A DNA stretch of 64,000 bases from Virgibacillus doumboii (lineage in GTDB: Bacteria > Bacillota > Bacilli > Bacillales > Amphibacillaceae): contig NZ_CADCWQ010000001.1 of assembly GCF_902806455.1 (NCBI RefSeq), positions 1,302,001-1,366,000 of the forward strand, given 5' to 3'. The notes under the pieces are model-generated. The model saw only the letters and a list, made by a program, of their open reading frames with translations, was not told where the DNA came from and did not search any database. This document shows positions 7,829 to 16,735 of this stretch, one piece after another. Position 1 is the first letter of the stretch. Every line of letters begins with the position of its first letter. The position numbers and the translations under genes are program-made.

Positions 7829-8118
7829 ACCTGGTTCAGTCGTTTCCATTCTTTTCGGTAATGATTGGTTTCCTTCAAGCCGCGATTTAGCTGAAGGACT
7901 CCGAAAATAAGTAATACAATCCCGATAAATAATGAAATTTGGGTTTGATAAAATAAATATTGATTAATTGCAAAAAAGAATATAAAGCTTCCAAGACAAA
8001 TCCGTGATTTAGCATTAAAATATCGTTGCGTTAATCCATCCTTACTCTTCAATATAGCTACTTTATAGTAAAGCCAAAAAACGAGTGAGAGGGTAATTAT
8101 TATTGGGAAAATAATCAT
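7816..8118 (-). CDS. ytpI: YtpI-family membrane protein
   Basis: A 100-residue protein with three predicted membrane helices (~residues 1-22, ~42-58 and ~62-82) and a basic C-terminal tail. It fits the YtpI family in size, hydropathy and position between ytoI and nrnA. Function unknown. The ATG has a good ribosome site (CAGGAGTAG on the minus strand). It is divergent from nrnA, with ~110 bases of shared upstream region. Confidence 0.85.
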   Translation of the reverse strand: MIIFPIIITLSLVFWLYYKVAILKSKDGLTQRYFNAKSRICLGSFIFFFAINQYLFYQTQISLFIGIVLLIFGVLQLNRGLKETNHYRKEWKRLNQVEAD

Positions 8119-8227
8119 GTAATCTACTCCTGTATAAAATATCGCTACCTGTTACATTGTAGCTTGTTAATAAGAATTTTACCAGCAGGAGAAGTTAAAA
8201 ATATGTGACAAAGTAAGGGGTAAGGAA

Positions 8228-9175
8228 ATGAATATAGAAAAAATAATAAACACAATAAAAAACTACGACACGATCATTATCCATCGCCATGTTCGACCTG
8301 ACCCGGACGCATACGGGTCCCAGGCAGGCTTGAAAGAGCTGATCGTAGAAACATTCCCACATAAAAACGTAAAAATAGTGGGAGAAGCGGATCCTTCTCT
8401 GGAATTCCTGGCTAAAATGGAAGAGATTGATGACGAGCTTTACCAAGAAGCACTTGTTATTGTTTGTGATACTGCAAATGCAGCAAGAATTTGTGACCAG
8501 CGATATAATTTGGGCAAGAAACTGATAAAAATCGATCATCATCCAAATGTTGATGAATATGGGGACTTAATGTGGGTTGACACTACCTCGAGTTCAACCA
8601 GTGAAATGATTTATGACTTGTATTTGTATGGAAAAAATGATGGATGGAAGTTGAATGATGAAGCGGCACGGCTGTTGTATGCCGGCATCGTCGGTGACAC
8701 GGGAAGGTTTTTATTCCCGAGTACTTCAAAAAAAACATTCCAGCATGCCGCTGAACTTGTTACGTATAACTTCGATCGCTCAAGTCTTTATGATGGGATT
8801 TATAATATACAGGACAACATTGCCAGAATGCGAGGCTATATCCTGCAAAATTTTAAGCTTTTACCCTCAGGAATGAGTACGATAAAACTGACGAAGGATA
8901 TTATGGAAAAGTTCAATGTTAACCCAACAGATACCGGTCAATTAGTGGGGGTCCTTGGTGATATTGAAGGCATTAAAGCATGGGTGTTTTTCATTGAAGA
9001 AACAGACTTGATCCGGGTGCGCTTACGTTCAAAGGGTCCGGTGATTAATGAGATTGCAGCAAAATACGATGGTGGCGGTCATCCAATGGCAGCCGGTGCA
9101 TCGGTGAAATCATGGGAAGAAACAGAAAACGTGATTAAAGATTTGCAGGAAGCATGTTTGGCATACGATGAATAA
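8228..9175 (+). CDS. nrnA: NrnA, oligoribonuclease / pAp phosphatase
   Basis: A 315-residue DHH-DHHA1 phosphoesterase. It degrades nanoRNA and dephosphorylates 3'-phosphoadenosine 5'-phosphate in the cytoplasm, using two metal ions. The motifs seen are HRHVRPDPDAYGSQ (DHH motif I), DTAN (II), DHH in KIDHHPNVD (III), the GDTGRFLFPST stretch, and GGGHPMAAG in the DHHA1 substrate-binding domain. Length matches B. subtilis NrnA (YtqI). Members also cleave pGpG, the breakdown product of c-di-GMP, which is worth noting beside a c-di-GMP riboswitch in the same window. Confidence 0.95.
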   Translation: MNIEKIINTIKNYDTIIIHRHVRPDPDAYGSQAGLKELIVETFPHKNVKIVGEADPSLEFLAKMEEIDDELYQEALVIVCDTANAARICDQRYNLGKKLIKIDHHPNVDEYGDLMWVDTTSSSTSEMIYDLYLYGKNDGWKLNDEAARLLYAGIVGDTGRFLFPSTSKKTFQHAAELVTYNFDRSSLYDGIYNIQDNIARMRGYILQNFKLLPSGMSTIKLTKDIMEKFNVNPTDTGQLVGVLGDIEGIKAWVFFIEETDLIRVRLRSKGPVINEIAAKYDGGGHPMAAGASVKSWEETENVIKDLQEACLAYDE

Positions 9176-9317
9176 AAGTTTAATCACTGGTTGATTCACT
9201 CGTCACTTTCCGCTTCAATCAACATTATAGCAATAATGCAGATTATCAGTTTTTTTCAATAATAAAGATTGTTTCCATTTGTTTCATTTTAGAGAATGAA
9301 TTCTACTTCGTAATTTT

Positions 9318-9797
9318 TATAAACTGCGAACTAGTTTTAAACTCCTGCGAGAAAGACAAGGTTATGAAGAGCAAAAGGAGTCGAAAACTTCGCTGAAAAG
9401 TGGTTCATCAGGGTTATGAAAAGCAAAAGGAGTCGAAAACGCCGTCGAAAAGTGGTTCACCAGGGTTATGAAGAGCAAAAGGGATCGAAAACGCCGCCGA
9501 AAAGTGGTTCATCGGGGTTATGAAGGGCAAAAGGAAGCAAAACTCCGACCAAAAGCCCTTCATCAAGGTATAAAGATAAAAGGAAGAAAAAAATTCAATG
9601 AAATGTCCTTCATCACGAATACGAAGACTAAAAGAAAACAGAATCCTCTGTAAAATGTTTTCCCAAGGTGGGACTCGGAAGCGAGGCAGGGGCTGAGTAG
9701 ACTCTGCATAAGACCTTAGGAAAACAAGTGTATTCCAGCTGCGTGGTCACAGAGCCTCTTTTAATGGTACTAATCAAATTTAGTTCACAATTTAAGT
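9318..9797. repeat. TIR-bounded intergenic element enclosing a tandem array
   Basis: The left end ATAAACTGCGAACTA (9319-9333) is an imperfect inverted copy of TAGTTCACAATTTAAG (9781-9796), 12 of 16 positions. The left end and the bases before it (TTCATTTTAGAGAA at ~9286-9300) are shared with the element at 45971. Inside lie the 52-bp tandem array, the family strings ACTCCTGCG and TATTCCAGCTGCG, and no convincing gene. This accounts for most of the 705-base gap after nrnA. Confidence 0.65.
9360..9665. repeat. Six-unit ~52-bp tandem repeat
   Basis: Units begin at 9360, 9412, 9464, 9516, 9567 and ~9617, giving periods of 52, 52, 52, 51 and 50. Each starts near GGTTATGAAGAGCAAAAGG and ends near AAGTGGTTCATCAG. 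The first three are almost identical; identity decays steadily to the right. As 52 is not a multiple of three, the open frame across it is not evidence of a protein. Confidence 0.85.
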
Positions 9798-9839
9798 AAA
9801 ATGCAACTAAAAATACAGAGTATGCAAACATCCAAAAAG

Positions 9840-9880
9840 TTTAAAAGTGCTAATTCCTCAAAGGAAGTTAGCACTTTTCG
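9840..9880. terminator. Bidirectional terminator
   Basis: AAAAGTGCTAATTCC pairs with GGAAGTTAGCACTTTT across a TCAAA loop, flanked by A and T runs. It closes the minus-strand 65-residue gene and can stop transcription from the left. Confidence 0.8.
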
Positions 9881-10078
9881 TTAGCTGCTTTGTCGTTCAT
9901 CCATCGGTATAAACCAGCAGCCTGTGTTTGTGTGATCGTATAGTACATGTATATTATTTCGGTCTATGGAGCGTTTCATTAGTCTGATAAGTTCCGTGGA
10001 TTCAGCATATGCCGAACGACCCCGTTTTAATTGTGCGATTTTTTCATCACGAAGATGTCTTGGATGCATAATCAGCAT
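9881..10078 (-). CDS. Small conserved protein near ytrIH (YtzJ-like position)
   Basis: A 65-residue soluble, basic protein beginning MLIMHPRHLRDEKIAQLKRG. The start at 10078 is chosen for its ribosome site AAAGGAGCT 9 bases upstream; a longer frame extends further but lacks such a site. The position between nrnA and ytrI suggests B. subtilis YtzJ, from memory and unchecked. Function unknown. The C-terminus carries DHTNTGCWFIPMDERQ. Confidence 0.65.
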   Translation of the reverse strand: MLIMHPRHLRDEKIAQLKRGRSAYAESTELIRLMKRSIDRNNIHVLYDHTNTGCWFIPMDERQSS

Positions 10079-10204
10079 GGTAAAACCAGCTCCTTTCAAC
10101 AGAATCAGTATATGAAAAAGATAAAAAAAATTGTATTGTCTACTAAAATTGTATAAAATTTCTTCCATTTTTACTACAGAAATGCACTAATTTTCATGAA
10201 ACGT

Positions 10205-10714
10205 TCACATGGAGCTGGAAATTTCAGCCTCTACCGAAACTTTTACAGTTTCCGTAATTGTCAGTGTTGTTACATCAAACTTATAAGTGAATTCATCAAG
10301 TGGGAATTCTTTATTTTCAATGGTTGATTTTAAAAGTTCATCACTTTTGGCTATGATACTTACTTCTTTACCAATAATATCATTTATTTCTTTCTTTATT
10401 AGTTCCTCCAAGTCATGTATAATTAGTCTATCTAGACGAAGTTCCTCGTTATTGGTGATAGTTACTTCAATCGATTCAATTGTGAATGGCTCCTTGGATT
10501 TCTCATCTAAATCTTTCTTATCTTCTGATAAAGCTTCATTCTGATTTTCCAGTTCAGTCACCTTCGATTTTAAATCTTTATTTTCCTCAAGCAAATGTTC
10601 ATACATATTTCCATGCATGTAAATAAAGATTAAATAAGCAATAACAGCACCAAGAAACGCACCGATAAAAAAGCGCTGCCACGTTGATTTTTTGTGATAT
10701 GGAGGGATATGCAT
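10205..10714 (-). CDS. ytrI: Sporulation membrane protein YtrI
   Basis: A 169-residue bitopic protein: basic cytoplasmic N-terminus, one membrane helix (~residues 15-35, FFIGAFLGAVIAYLIFIYM), a coiled coil (~40-75) and a mixed C-terminal domain. It matches YtrI in architecture and lies next to ytrH. In B. subtilis the pair is expressed under SigE in the mother cell and contributes to sporulation. The start at 10714 is supported by AGGAGG 8 bases upstream and overlaps the ytrH stop by one base (TGATG), so the two genes are translationally coupled. Confidence 0.85.
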   Translation of the reverse strand: MHIPPYHKKSTWQRFFIGAFLGAVIAYLIFIYMHGNMYEHLLEENKDLKSKVTELENQNEALSEDKKDLDEKSKEPFTIESIEVTITNNEELRLDRLIIHDLEELIKKEINDIIGKEVSIIAKSDELLKSTIENKEFPLDEFTYKFDVTTLTITETVKVSVEAEISSSM

Positions 10715-11046
10715 CAGCCAACATCCTCCTGTATCAGCCATCCAATCAGAAGTAATGCTGTTTTTACTCCACCCATTGCAGATAAAATAAGTAGTATTTG
10801 TTTAACCAGATCAAGAGTGGACCCGTCATAGATTCCCTTTTCAAAATTGGCGATTGCATCGAATGTACCGCCAATTGCGGCCACAATTGCCCAGATCCTT
10901 AAGCTTCTGGCTATCCGGCTCATGGATGTGAACGGGGCATCCCCTGTTGCAAATGATCCGATACTACCGATGATTGCACCACCAATAACGACCCCAAAGG
11001 CGATAAAAAAACAATGAATAAAATGAGCTATAAATCGTTCCTCCAT
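10714..11046 (-). CDS. ytrH: Sporulation protein YtrH
   Basis: A 110-residue integral membrane protein with three predicted helices (~10-30, ~48-65 and ~82-103), rich in Gly/Ile/Ala, typical of YtrH. The ATG at 11046 has AAGGAG 8 bases upstream. It forms an operon with ytrI. A SigE-like promoter lies just upstream, agreeing with mother-cell expression known in B. subtilis. The molecular role is unknown. Confidence 0.9.
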   Translation of the reverse strand: MEERFIAHFIHCFFIAFGVVIGGAIIGSIGSFATGDAPFTSMSRIARSLRIWAIVAAIGGTFDAIANFEKGIYDGSTLDLVKQILLILSAMGGVKTALLLIGWLIQEDVG

Positions 11047-11077
11047 TATTTACGCTCCTTATGAGAATACTCCTTTC

Positions 11078-11106
11078 ATTCTATGATTAAAATGGACAAG
11101 ATATGT
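11078..11106 (-). promoter_or_regulatory. SigE-type promoter for ytrHI
   Basis: On the minus strand, -35 ACATATC (11106-11100), 14 bases, -10 CATAGAAT (11085-11078). This is close to the SigE pattern of a CATATT-like -35 and a CATACAAT-like -10 at 14-base spacing. It lies 32 bases before ytrH. Confidence 0.65.
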
Positions 11107-11196
11107 TATGATGCACGATAGGAAGAGGGTAATATAATGCAGTTGTTATACAGTTTAGCTATAATATTAGTTAGAAGTATATGAAGGAGGGGTAGT

Positions 11197-14100
11197 ATGT
11201 CATTTACACATTTACAGGTACGCAGCGGCTACAGCCTTATGAACAGCACCATCACAATTGATAAATTAGCCGATAAAGCGCGTGAACTAAATTTTGACGC
11301 AATTGCATTAACAGATGAACATGTTCTTTACGGTGCTATCCCTTTTTACAAAGCATGTAAAGCAAATGGAATCAAACCGATTATTGGCATGTCCGCAGAT
11401 GTAACTGTTAATGAGGAAACAGAAGCCTGCATTCTATTGGCTAAAAATAATGATGGGTATAAAAATCTTATTAAGATCAGTACTCGCATTCAATTATCCC
11501 AAAAAAACAGTATCGAGTTATCCGAACTGGAAAAATACAGTTCTCATTTAATTTGTATCCTGGCAACAATTGATACAAAAATGGAAACACTGTTACTGAC
11601 AGAAACACACGACAAAATAAAAGCATACCTCGACACATCATGGGGAATGTTTCAGCAGGGAGATTTCTATTTAGGAATTCAGAATCATGGACTGGAAACG
11701 GAAAGAAAAGTTAACAATTCGGTTAAAGCATTTCATGAAATATACCAAGTACCAGCAGTAGCCTGGAATGATGTCAGATATTTAAATGAAAAAGATGATA
11801 TTGCGTATGATTGTTTGCGTGCAATGAAGCAGGACAAAAAATGGTCACTTAAAATCACCGATCCGTCTATTAGGCAGCGTCATTTACGTTCGACTGCGGA
11901 AATGGAAGAGGTGTTTCATGCTTATTGGCCAGAAGCGATTAGCAACACGGAAAAAATAAAAAATCAGTGTCATGTAATCTTTGATTTTGAAAAACGAATG
12001 CTGCCATCTTATCCTGTTCCGGATCAACTTGACGCTCATACATATTTGGAGAAATTATGCTGGACAAATCTGGAGCAGAAATATGAACATATTACTGAAG
12101 AAATAGCCAACCGGTTAACATATGAGCTTAATATTATTCAATCCATGCAGTTCAGTGACTATTTTTTGATTGTATGGGATTTTATTGCTTATGCAAAAGA
12201 AAACAAAATACTGGTGGGACCTGGGCGCGGGTCTGCAGCGGGATCATTGGTCTCCTATGTACTCGGAATTACCGAAGTTGACCCAATCCAATATGATTTA
12301 TTGTTTGAACGTTTTCTTAACCCTGAACGTGTAACAATGCCTGATATTGACATTGATTTTTCCGACCATCGACGTGATGAGGTCATTGAATACGTCCGAC
12401 ATAAATATGGGGATGAACATGTAGCACAAATTATAACGTTTGGTACGTTCGCAGCCCGTTCCCTGTTACGGGAATTAATTAAAACTATCGGAATTGACCA
12501 GCAGGATGCCAATTTTATTTTAAAAGAAATACCTGTTCAGGCGAAGAAGTCAATCACCGAATTTGTAAAAGAATCTAATGACCTGCAGCAGTATATCAAG
12601 CAATCTGCACCATTGAAGGCACTGTTTGCGGTAGCTGCAAAATTGGAAGGACTGCCAAGACATATCTCAACCCATGCCGCCGGTGTTGTGATAAGTGACA
12701 AGTCCTTGACCGAATATGTGCCATTAACAATTGGGGCAAATGAAACTTACTTAACACAATTTCCGATGAATGACCTGGAAGCAATCGGTCTACTAAAAAT
12801 GGATTTTCTCGGGTTGCGTAATTTGACTTTACTTGAGCGCATTATCCGAACAATTGAATATTCAACAAAACAGCAAATAAACTTAACTGAAATTCCGGCA
12901 GAAGATTCAAAGACATATAGACTATTACAAAAAGGTAATACGAATGGCGTATTTCAGCTTGAGTCACAGGGGATGAAGCAGGTTCTGACAAGACTTAAAC
13001 CGACGACGTTTGAAGATATTGTCGCTGTGAATGCTTTATTTCGTCCCGGCCCAATGGAGAATATTCCAGTTTATATTAGCCGTAAACATGGGCAGGAAAA
13101 GGTTGAATACCCGCATCCTGACCTGAAGCCAATTCTGGAAAAAACATATGGTGTATTGATTTATCAGGAACAAATTATGCAAATAGCCCATAAAATAGCC
13201 GGATTCTCACTTGGTGAAGCAGATATTTTACGGCGGGCAGTCAGTAAAAAACAACAACAAGTTATGGAAGAGCAAAAAGAGTCATTTATCCAAGGTTGTC
13301 TACAAAATGGTTATCCTGAAAATACTGCAGAGGAAATATTTAATTGGATTGTAAAGTTTTCAAACTATGGATTTAACCGGAGCCATGCCGTGGCATACAG
13401 TATGATATCCTATCAGCTTGCCTATTTAAAAGCACATTTCCCCGCTGGCTTTTTTGCGGAGTTATTAAGTTCTTTTGCCAGCCAGCAGGAGAAAGTGCAT
13501 GCATATATTAAGGAATTGAAGGAGCTTGGTATAACGCTGGCACCACCGTCAATCAACAAAAGCTATGGCAAATATTCGGTGGAGAAAGATAACATTCGAA
13601 TGGGACTGATGTCTATAAAAGGCATTGGTAATCAGGTAGTTAAAGAAATAATTCAAACGAGAAAAGATGGTCCGTTCAAGAGTTTATTTGACTTTTGCCT
13701 TCGCGTTTCCCTGAAAGTAGTAAATCGTCAAGCACTGGAAATACTTATTATGGCAGGATCATTTGACGAATTACATGAAAACCGCGCCAGTCTTCTGGCA
13801 TCAATTGACCGGGCTCTCGAGCAGGGGGAGTTGTTTAAGGAATTTACAGACCAGGCAAGTCTTTTTCAGGATATGCTCGATATGGAAACAGAATATGTCG
13901 ATATAGAAGATTTCAGTCTGACAAAAAAACTTAGTGATGAAAAGGATTTGCTCGGTATTTACATATCCAGTCATCCATTAGCAAATTATCGCAGTTCCTT
14001 GATTAATAGTGGGTATGTATCGATGGCTAAGGCACTAAAAATGATAGGGAAGAAAAAAGTTAAAAGTGCCGGTATTGTACAGGCTATGAAGAAAATCCGT

Positions 14101-14547
14101 ACAAAACGAGGTGACCCAATGGCCTTCGTCACGATTGGTGATGAAACCGGGGATATGGAAGGAGTTATTTTTCCTGATTTGTTTCGGAATGTTCACAGGT
14201 GGCTGGAAGAAGGCATGATTATTACCTTCAGCGGTAACATTGAAGCAAGAAATAATCAAAGTCAGTGGCTTTTTTCAGAGATTAAGGCTTTCAATCATGA
14301 TGAATGGGACCAGAATAAGAAACAACGGTTATTTATAAAGCTGACTGAGCAGAATAATGAAAATGCCTTATCTTTTATTAAAGAAACGGTAACGAGCCAT
14401 AAAGGTGATTCACCTGTCATTGTGTACTATCAGGAGAACAGAGCTACTTATCAATTATCACAGGATTACCTGATAAATCCGGATAATGATTGTTTACAGG
14501 TGTTAAAGAAACATTTTGGTGATGATAATGTAGTATTGGAAGATTAA
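11197..14547 (+). CDS. dnaE: DNA polymerase III alpha subunit DnaE
   Basis: A 1116-residue C-family replicative polymerase, the same length as B. subtilis DnaE, which extends RNA primers on the lagging strand before handing over to PolC. Order seen: PHP domain (residues ~1-270), catalytic palm with GPGRGSAAGSLVSY and the metal-binding PDIDIDF (~382-388), fingers with FRPGPMENIP, tandem HhH region, and an OB-fold near the C-terminus (~960-1040). No inserted 3'-5' exonuclease domain, so this is DnaE and not PolC. A strong ribosome site AAGGAGGGG precedes the ATG. It is divergent from ytrHI. Confidence 0.97.
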   Translation: MSFTHLQVRSGYSLMNSTITIDKLADKARELNFDAIALTDEHVLYGAIPFYKACKANGIKPIIGMSADVTVNEETEACILLAKNNDGYKNLIKISTRIQLSQKNSIELSELEKYSSHLICILATIDTKMETLLLTETHDKIKAYLDTSWGMFQQGDFYLGIQNHGLETERKVNNSVKAFHEIYQVPAVAWNDVRYLNEKDDIAYDCLRAMKQDKKWSLKITDPSIRQRHLRSTAEMEEVFHAYWPEAISNTEKIKNQCHVIFDFEKRMLPSYPVPDQLDAHTYLEKLCWTNLEQKYEHITEEIANRLTYELNIIQSMQFSDYFLIVWDFIAYAKENKILVGPGRGSAAGSLVSYVLGITEVDPIQYDLLFERFLNPERVTMPDIDIDFSDHRRDEVIEYVRHKYGDEHVAQIITFGTFAARSLLRELIKTIGIDQQDANFILKEIPVQAKKSITEFVKESNDLQQYIKQSAPLKALFAVAAKLEGLPRHISTHAAGVVISDKSLTEYVPLTIGANETYLTQFPMNDLEAIGLLKMDFLGLRNLTLLERIIRTIEYSTKQQINLTEIPAEDSKTYRLLQKGNTNGVFQLESQGMKQVLTRLKPTTFEDIVAVNALFRPGPMENIPVYISRKHGQEKVEYPHPDLKPILEKTYGVLIYQEQIMQIAHKIAGFSLGEADILRRAVSKKQQQVMEEQKESFIQGCLQNGYPENTAEEIFNWIVKFSNYGFNRSHAVAYSMISYQLAYLKAHFPAGFFAELLSSFASQQEKVHAYIKELKELGITLAPPSINKSYGKYSVEKDNIRMGLMSIKGIGNQVVKEIIQTRKDGPFKSLFDFCLRVSLKVVNRQALEILIMAGSFDELHENRASLLASIDRALEQGELFKEFTDQASLFQDMLDMETEYVDIEDFSLTKKLSDEKDLLGIYISSHPLANYRSSLINSGYVSMAKALKMIGKKKVKSAGIVQAMKKIRTKRGDPMAFVTIGDETGDMEGVIFPDLFRNVHRWLEEGMIITFSGNIEARNNQSQWLFSEIKAFNHDEWDQNKKQRLFIKLTEQNNENALSFIKETVTSHKGDSPVIVYYQENRATYQLSQDYLINPDNDCLQVLKKHFGDDNVVLED

Positions 14548-14573
14548 AAGTGATCGGATATCTGTCACTTTTG
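14547..14573 (+). terminator. Terminator after dnaE
   Basis: AAAAGTGA pairs with TCACTTTT across the sequence TCGGATATCTG, ending in TTTTGTTTC directly after the dnaE stop. Confidence 0.6.
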
Positions 14574-14622
14574 TTTCATCCAGCTACGGTTTCTGATCAG
14601 TCGCCTTAGCTTTTGTTTCTCC

Positions 14623-14650
14623 TTTACACATGTTTCCCATCTGTTATAAT
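14623..14650 (+). promoter_or_regulatory. SigA promoter of the ytsJ operon
   Basis: TTTACA (14623-14628), 16 bases, TATAAT (14645-14650), with the extended -10 TG at 14642-14643. It is one of the best promoters in the window. The start site should be near 14657. Confidence 0.8.
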
Positions 14651-14661
14651 TAAATAGTTAA

Positions 14662-14674
14662 GTGGTCAGACCAC
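14662..14674. promoter_or_regulatory. FadR-type GntR operator overlapping the ytsJ transcription start
   Basis: GTGGTCAGACCAC is a 13-base palindrome centred on A14668. It fits the TnGTnnnACnA core bound by FadR-subfamily GntR repressors. It lies immediately downstream of the -10, where a bound repressor would block initiation, and a FadR-subfamily gene is the second gene of the same operon. Autoregulation is therefore likely but is an inference. Confidence 0.65.
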
Positions 14675-14720
14675 CGTAAGGAAATACATGCAATTTCTAC
14701 TACATAAAGGAGTGAGCAGT

Positions 14721-15959
14721 GTGTCCAATTTAAGAGACGAAGCATTGCATATGCATAAATTAAATAAAGGGAAAATATCTACAGAGTCGAAGGTACCGGT
14801 GCGTAATGCACGGGATTTAAGTCTGGCATACTCTCCAGGTGTTGCTGAGCCTTGCAAAGAGATACATGATCGTAAGGAAACTGTCTATGATTACACAATG
14901 AAAGGTAACATGGTTGCTGTTGTCAGTGATGGTTCTGCAGTACTTGGCCTGGGTAATATTGGAGCTGAAGCGGCACTGCCTGTAATGGAAGGAAAATCGG
15001 TTCTATTCAAAAGTTTTGCAGGAGTAGACTCTTTTCCTATATGTCTACAGACTCACGAAGTAGAAGAAATTGTACAAACCGTAAAACTGATGGAACCAAC
15101 TTTTGGTGGAGTTAATTTAGAAGATATAGCTGCACCTAATTGTTTTATTATTGAAGAACGTTTGAAAAAAGAAACGAACATTCCTATTTTTCATGATGAT
15201 CAGCACGGAACAGCTATCGTTACTGTAGCCGGATTAATTAATGCATTAAAAGTAACCGGGAAATCATTTTCTGACATTAAAGTTGTGGCAAATGGTGCAG
15301 GAGCAGCAGGTATTGCTATTATAAAATTATTATACAGCTTCGGCGTGCGTGATATGATCATGTGTGATTCAAAAGGAGCCATATTCGAAGGCAGACCATA
15401 CGGCATGAATGATGTGAAAGATCAGGTTGCCAAAATGACAAATAAAGATAACAAAGAAGGATCACTGGAAGAGATACTCGAAGGTGCAGATGTATTTATC
15501 GGTGTTTCTGTTGGAGGTCTGTTATCAAAAGATATGGTCGAAAAAATGAATGATGATCCTATTATTTTTGCTATGGCTAACCCGGATCCTGAGATTATGC
15601 CTGATGATGCTAAAGCAGCAGGAGCAAAAGTTATTGGAACAGGGCGTTCGGACTTTCCTAACCAGGTGAATAATGTATTGGCCTTTCCGGGAATTTTTCG
15701 CGGTGCATTAGATGTGCGGGCAACACGGATTAACGAGAAGATGAAGGTTGCTGCTGCAGAAGGAATTGCCTCTCTTATTACTGATGCGGAATTAAATGAA
15801 GATTACGTGATTCCGGCCCCGTTTGATTCAAGGGTTGCCCCGCTTGTGGCTAAAAGTGTTGCAAAGGCTGCCATGGAATCAGGTGTGGCAAGAATTGAGG
15901 TTGACCCTGAAAGTGTCGCTGAAAAAACACGAATGCTGACAAACATTGAGGATGAATAA
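14721..15959 (+). CDS. ytsJ: NAD(P)-dependent malic enzyme YtsJ
   Basis: A 412-residue short-form malic enzyme that decarboxylates malate to pyruvate with production of NAD(P)H. It aligns by eye with B. subtilis YtsJ (410 residues) from the start: [15 protein letters not shown], then the Tyr/Lys catalytic regions, [19 protein letters not shown], the metal-binding FHDDQHGTA, and the dinucleotide-binding GAGAAGIA. The GTG at 14721 is chosen because AAAGGAG sits 7 bases upstream and the protein then begins like YtsJ; an ATG at 14688 lacks a site. It is the first gene of a run with gntR, accD and accA, supplying NADPH beside fatty-acid synthesis. Confidence 0.93.
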   Translation: MSNLRDEALHMHKLNKGKISTESKVPVRNARDLSLAYSPGVAEPCKEIHDRKETVYDYTMKGNMVAVVSDGSAVLGLGNIGAEAALPVMEGKSVLFKSFAGVDSFPICLQTHEVEEIVQTVKLMEPTFGGVNLEDIAAPNCFIIEERLKKETNIPIFHDDQHGTAIVTVAGLINALKVTGKSFSDIKVVANGAGAAGIAIIKLLYSFGVRDMIMCDSKGAIFEGRPYGMNDVKDQVAKMTNKDNKEGSLEEILEGADVFIGVSVGGLLSKDMVEKMNDDPIIFAMANPDPEIMPDDAKAAGAKVIGTGRSDFPNQVNNVLAFPGIFRGALDVRATRINEKMKVAAAEGIASLITDAELNEDYVIPAPFDSRVAPLVAKSVAKAAMESGVARIEVDPESVAEKTRMLTNIEDE

Positions 15960-15982
15960 TGACAAGTTTAAAGGAGTGAAAC

Positions 15983-16606
15983 ATGGCTGTGTCCATGTCA
16001 CCTAAACAGAAGGTATATCAAGGCGTCTTACAGGAGCTTCGGAAGTTTATTGACAGTAATGATTTGGTACCTGGGGATAAACTGCCGTCAGAACGTGAAT
16101 TGTCCGAAAGACTGCAGGCTGGAAGATCGTCAATTCGGGAAGCATTACGTGCGATGGAACTTTTAGGGTTAATTGAAACAAGGCATGGTGAGGGAACGTA
16201 TTTAAGTACGTATCGCCCATACCAGACAGTTGAATTACTGGCATCGTTCATTTTGAGGGAAAACAATACAAGAAACGACTTGATGCTGGCTAAGCGAATC
16301 ATGGAAAAAGAAGCGGCAAAAATGGCATATAATCATGTGAATAAGAATGACATAAACAGTCTGCTTTCCGTTATCCATGACCGGGACATGAATCCAAATG
16401 AACGTCATGTTGTATTTTTTCAATATTTATTTAAGAAAGCTGAAAATCTGTTGCTCACTAAAATATGGGAACTAATGGATGAATTCTCCAACACGATTAC
16501 TAAATTGAGTTATGAAGATACTTTCTACTTGAAATTAATCCAACTCTATAAAACAAGGAATTTTGAAATGATAGAGGGGTTATTTGAAAACGTACCAACA
16601 CGATAA
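15983..16606 (+). CDS. FadR-subfamily GntR transcriptional regulator
   Basis: A 207-residue regulator. Residues ~8-75 form the GntR winged helix (PGDKLPSERELSERLQAGRS followed by SIREALRAMELLGLIETRHGEGTY), with the invariant Arg/Glu pattern. The rest (~85-205) is an all-helical FCD-type effector domain, shorter than usual and with the metal-binding histidines not obvious. It is 23 bases after ytsJ and before accDA. The palindrome GTGGTCAGACCAC at the ytsJ promoter is a plausible target. The effector could be malate, a central carboxylate or an acyl-CoA; the sequence does not decide. The ribosome site is AAAGGAGTG. Confidence 0.85.
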   Translation: MAVSMSPKQKVYQGVLQELRKFIDSNDLVPGDKLPSERELSERLQAGRSSIREALRAMELLGLIETRHGEGTYLSTYRPYQTVELLASFILRENNTRNDLMLAKRIMEKEAAKMAYNHVNKNDINSLLSVIHDRDMNPNERHVVFFQYLFKKAENLLLTKIWELMDEFSNTITKLSYEDTFYLKLIQLYKTRNFEMIEGLFENVPTR

Positions 16607-16735
16607 TAATTTAATCATCCAGACATATTTTGACACCTTTTTCATTTGGGCTTCGGTATAGTATATAAAGGCAACTTGAGGTTTTATTTCCTGTTTGTTG
16701 TATGGGTTTGGTTTGTAGGAAAAGGAGGAATCACC

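Noticed and set aside
9468..9653. 61-codon open frame rich in Lys and Arg
   Set aside because: It runs through the 52-bp tandem array, whose period is not a multiple of three, so successive units are read in different frames.
9360..9665. CRISPR array
   Set aside because: Repeats are directly adjacent and the whole unit is repeated; there are no unique spacers and no cas genes.
16630..16662. SigA promoter TTGACA...TATAGT before accD
   Set aside because: The hexamers are good, but the spacing is 21 bases, too long for a normal promoter. accDA may depend on the ytsJ promoter or on one I cannot see.
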